Below, piece by piece: positions 8,291 to 9,526 of a stretch of DNA of 9,526 bases. The DNA lies in assembly GCA_003222235.1 (NCBI GenBank), contig QHVD01000120.1, positions 5,331-14,856 of the forward strand. The letters are read 5' to 3'. A program made the position numbers and the translations under genes. This DNA is from Gemmatimonadota bacterium. Its GTDB lineage: Bacteria > Gemmatimonadota > Gemmatimonadetes > Gemmatimonadales > GWC2-71-9. The notes beneath the pieces are model-generated. The model had not been told where the DNA came from, ran no database searches, and saw only the letters and a list, made by a program, of their open reading frames with translations. Numbering within the stretch: position 1 is the stretch's first letter; each line of letters opens with the position of its first letter.

Positions 8291-9028
8291 TCAACGGATC
8301 AGACCGGCGAGCACGGCAACCGGGATCGAGATGTAGCCGCCCGCGATCACGGCCGCGACGACGGCCGCCGCGCCTCCCCCCCCCCGCCACCGGAAGGTGG
8401 GCGGCCGGTTCCAGCCGAGCGTCTGGAAGGCGCTCCACAAGCCGTGGTAGATGTGGAGCCCCACGACGACCATCGCCACGATGTAGATGGCGGACACCGG
8501 CCAGCGGCTGAAGCTCGCGATCACGTTGTGGTAGACGTCACCCGGCACGAAGCTCGGATTGGCCCTCCCGAAGGTTAGATCGAGCAGATGGTAGATCACG
8601 TACAGGAAGATGATCACGCCGCCCCACCGCATCGTGCGCGCGGCGTAGGTCGTCTCCACCGGCTCCAGCCGCCGATAGCCGACCGGCCGGGCGCGCCAGC
8701 TCGCCCGCGTCACCTCGATCGCCGCCCAGATGTGCGCGAACACGGAGACGAGCAGGATGATCCGGACGCCCCACAAGAGCTGCCCCCTCCCAAAGAACGG
8801 CGCGCCGACGACCCGCAGGCCCTCGGCGTAGGCGTTGAAGTGCTCCGGCCCTTGGAACAGCTTCAGGTTGCCGAGCATGTGCCCGACCACGAACAGGAAG
8901 AGGATCAGCCCCGTCACCGCCATGATCACCTTCCTGCCGATCAACGAGCGAGCGAAGCCCGGGGGCGTCGGAGGGGCCTTGCCGGGCGGGGCCGGGGGGG
9001 CTGGGGGGACGACGACGTGCGTGGTCAC
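8291..9028 (-). CDS. sdhC: Succinate dehydrogenase cytochrome b558 subunit (membrane anchor)
   Basis: The single-chain membrane anchor of complex II (245 residues). It binds haem and passes electrons to quinone. Five hydrophobic segments are visible at about 33-53, 87-107, 135-155, 178-198 and 219-241. His50, His99, His147 and His192 lie in the first four at the spacing expected for the four haem ligands of the b558 family, which predicts two haems and one polypeptide in place of SdhC plus SdhD. An N-terminal stretch of about 25 residues is rich in proline (PPAPPAPPGKAPPTPPG). Further segments PEHFNAYAEG and WSAFQTLGWN are family-like. The GTG at 9028 is the only sensible start and has no ribosome-binding site. 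A G10 tract (8376-8385) encodes the glycines just before the last membrane segment. Confidence 0.95.
   Translation of the reverse strand: MTTHVVVPPAPPAPPGKAPPTPPGFARSLIGRKVIMAVTGLILFLFVVGHMLGNLKLFQGPEHFNAYAEGLRVVGAPFFGRGQLLWGVRIILLVSVFAHIWAAIEVTRASWRARPVGYRRLEPVETTYAARTMRWGGVIIFLYVIYHLLDLTFGRANPSFVPGDVYHNVIASFSRWPVSAIYIVAMVVVGLHIYHGLWSAFQTLGWNRPPTFRWRGGGGAAAVVAAVIAGGYISIPVAVLAGLIR
8376..8385 (-). repeat. G10 homopolymer tract in the sdhC coding strand
   Basis: Ten consecutive C on the + strand (G on the coding strand) encode part of RGGGG just before the last membrane segment. Gain or loss of one base would change the final 29 or so residues and disturb the junction with sdhA, which starts 2 bp behind the sdhC stop. 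In the present sequence the frame is intact. Confidence 0.95.
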
Positions 9029-9038
9029 GGAACGGGTG

Positions 9039-9068
9039 ATGATACTCGCTGAGCGGGCGCGCAAGCAA
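9039..9068 (-). promoter_or_regulatory. Candidate sigma70 promoter for sdhCAB
   Basis: On the - strand TATCAT (9044-9039, 5 of 6 matches to the -10 consensus) follows TTGCTT (9068-9063, 3 of 6) after 18 bp. Transcription would begin near 9032, only about four bases before the GTG at 9028. That would make the message almost leaderless and explain the missing ribosome-binding site. It lies in the 75-bp divergent gap. Prediction by eye only. Confidence 0.4.
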
Positions 9069-9103
9069 GCCGGTGACACCACCCTCTTACCAGGAGCGCT
9101 GCG

Positions 9104-9442
9104 ATGGCCATCCAGTCTTCGATTCTCGTTTCCACCACCTTCGACGTGCAGGGCCGGCGCATCCGCGAGTACCGGGGCGTCGTCCGTGGGATTACGGTCC
9201 GGGCGCCCACCATCGCCCAGGGGATCCTCGGTGGGCTGAAGAGCATCGTCGGGGGGAGCATCGGCGCGTACACGGAGATGTGCGAGCAAGCGCGCCAGGC
9301 GGCGTACGACTTGATGATCGAGCACGCCCGGCAGCTCGGCGCCAACGCCGTCGTGGGCATGAGCTTCGATGCGTCCGAGGTCGCGAGCAAGGCATCGGCC
9401 ACGGAGGTGCTCTGCTACGGGACCGCCGTGGTGCTCGAGTGA
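9104..9442 (+). CDS. YbjQ/UPF0145-family protein
   Basis: A 112-residue protein of the YbjQ (UPF0145) family, in databases often called a heavy-metal-binding-domain protein; its function is not established. The family pattern is clear: STTFDVQGRRIREYRGVVRG at the start, the glycine-rich GGLKSIVGGSIGAYTEM (43-59) in the middle, a helix with QARQAAYDLMIEHARQLGAN, and AVVGMSFDAS near the end, closing with a beta strand (VLCYGTAVVLE). No signal peptide or membrane segment is seen. ATG 9104 has AGGAG (9092-9096) 7 nt upstream. It is divergent from sdhC with a 75-bp gap, and no functional link to complex II is evident. Confidence 0.92.
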   Translation: MAIQSSILVSTTFDVQGRRIREYRGVVRGITVRAPTIAQGILGGLKSIVGGSIGAYTEMCEQARQAAYDLMIEHARQLGANAVVGMSFDASEVASKASATEVLCYGTAVVLE

Positions 9443-9460
9443 GGGCGGACCGCACCCCGT

Positions 9461-9509
9461 GACCCCCTCTCAGGTCCTCACCCCCTGGCCCCCTCTCCCT
9501 TCGGGAGAG
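9461..9509. repeat. C-rich hairpin repeat (copy 2) at the right edge
   Basis: GACCCCCTC (9461-9469) and CCTCACCCCC (9476-9485) are shared with the element at 3558-3612. The copy ends in a perfect 7-bp hairpin, CTCTCCC (9493-9499) and GGGAGAG (9503-9509), with loop TTC. It begins 18 bp after the YbjQ-family stop. No T tract follows, so it is not a standard terminator. The last 17 bases of the window show nothing recognisable. Confidence 0.75.
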
Positions 9510-9526
9510 ATTGAATGAGAAGGTCC

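Noticed and set aside
8289..8438. An sdhA start upstream of 8288
   Set aside because: The extra residues are the shadow of sdhC in another frame; the family N-terminus begins at GTG 8288.
9493..9509. Intrinsic terminator behind the YbjQ-family gene
   Set aside because: The hairpin is perfect but no T tract follows, and it matches a repeat found elsewhere in the window.

Overview
The window is high-GC DNA, dense with housekeeping genes and with very short intergenic gaps. It looks like a free-living Gram-negative bacterium. The three-gene sdhCAB complex II with a cytochrome b558-type anchor, the secreted M61 glycyl aminopeptidase and the heptamer-repeat intergenic DNA would fit a Gemmatimonadota-like or other soil-type lineage. 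That placement is an inference from gene content only.

Left part (1-880): the 3' end of carA (glutaminase subunit of carbamoyl-phosphate synthetase) is followed by an HU-type nucleoid protein gene. The HU gene has its own candidate sigma70 promoter at the end of carA and a strong intrinsic terminator behind it. Middle (881-5588), all on the + strand: a secreted M61 metallopeptidase with a PDZ domain, then moaD, moaE and moaA (molybdenum cofactor synthesis) and mdh (malate dehydrogenase). Spacing is tight (22 bp, 173 bp of repeat DNA, 8 bp overlap, 9 bp), so this may be one transcription unit. Right part (5596-9028), on the - strand: sdhC-sdhA-sdhB, succinate dehydrogenase. It converges on mdh, so two adjacent TCA-cycle steps (succinate to fumarate, malate to oxaloacetate) sit tail to tail. 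At 9104-9442 a divergent YbjQ/UPF0145 gene follows on the + strand.

The main anomaly is in sdhB. A single in-frame TAG (5833-5835) splits an otherwise intact, collinear iron-sulfur subunit just before the last three cluster-binding cysteines. TAG clearly ends other genes here (moaD needs it to expose its Gly-Gly tail), so global recoding is unlikely. A base error, a fresh nonsense mutation or local readthrough are the live options.

The second theme is repeat DNA. Two unrelated period-7 repeats occur: a TGCGGAR array that folds into a 32-bp hairpin between moaD and moaE, and a TCTGACG array between mdh and sdhB. Two copies of a C-rich hairpin element also occur, one inside the end of moaE, where it supplies the moaA ribosome-binding site, and one at the window's right edge. 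In two cases (moaE, sdhB) the repeat encodes the protein's C-terminal tail. I found no CRISPR array, transposase, tRNA or rRNA, and no convincing undescribed multi-gene system.
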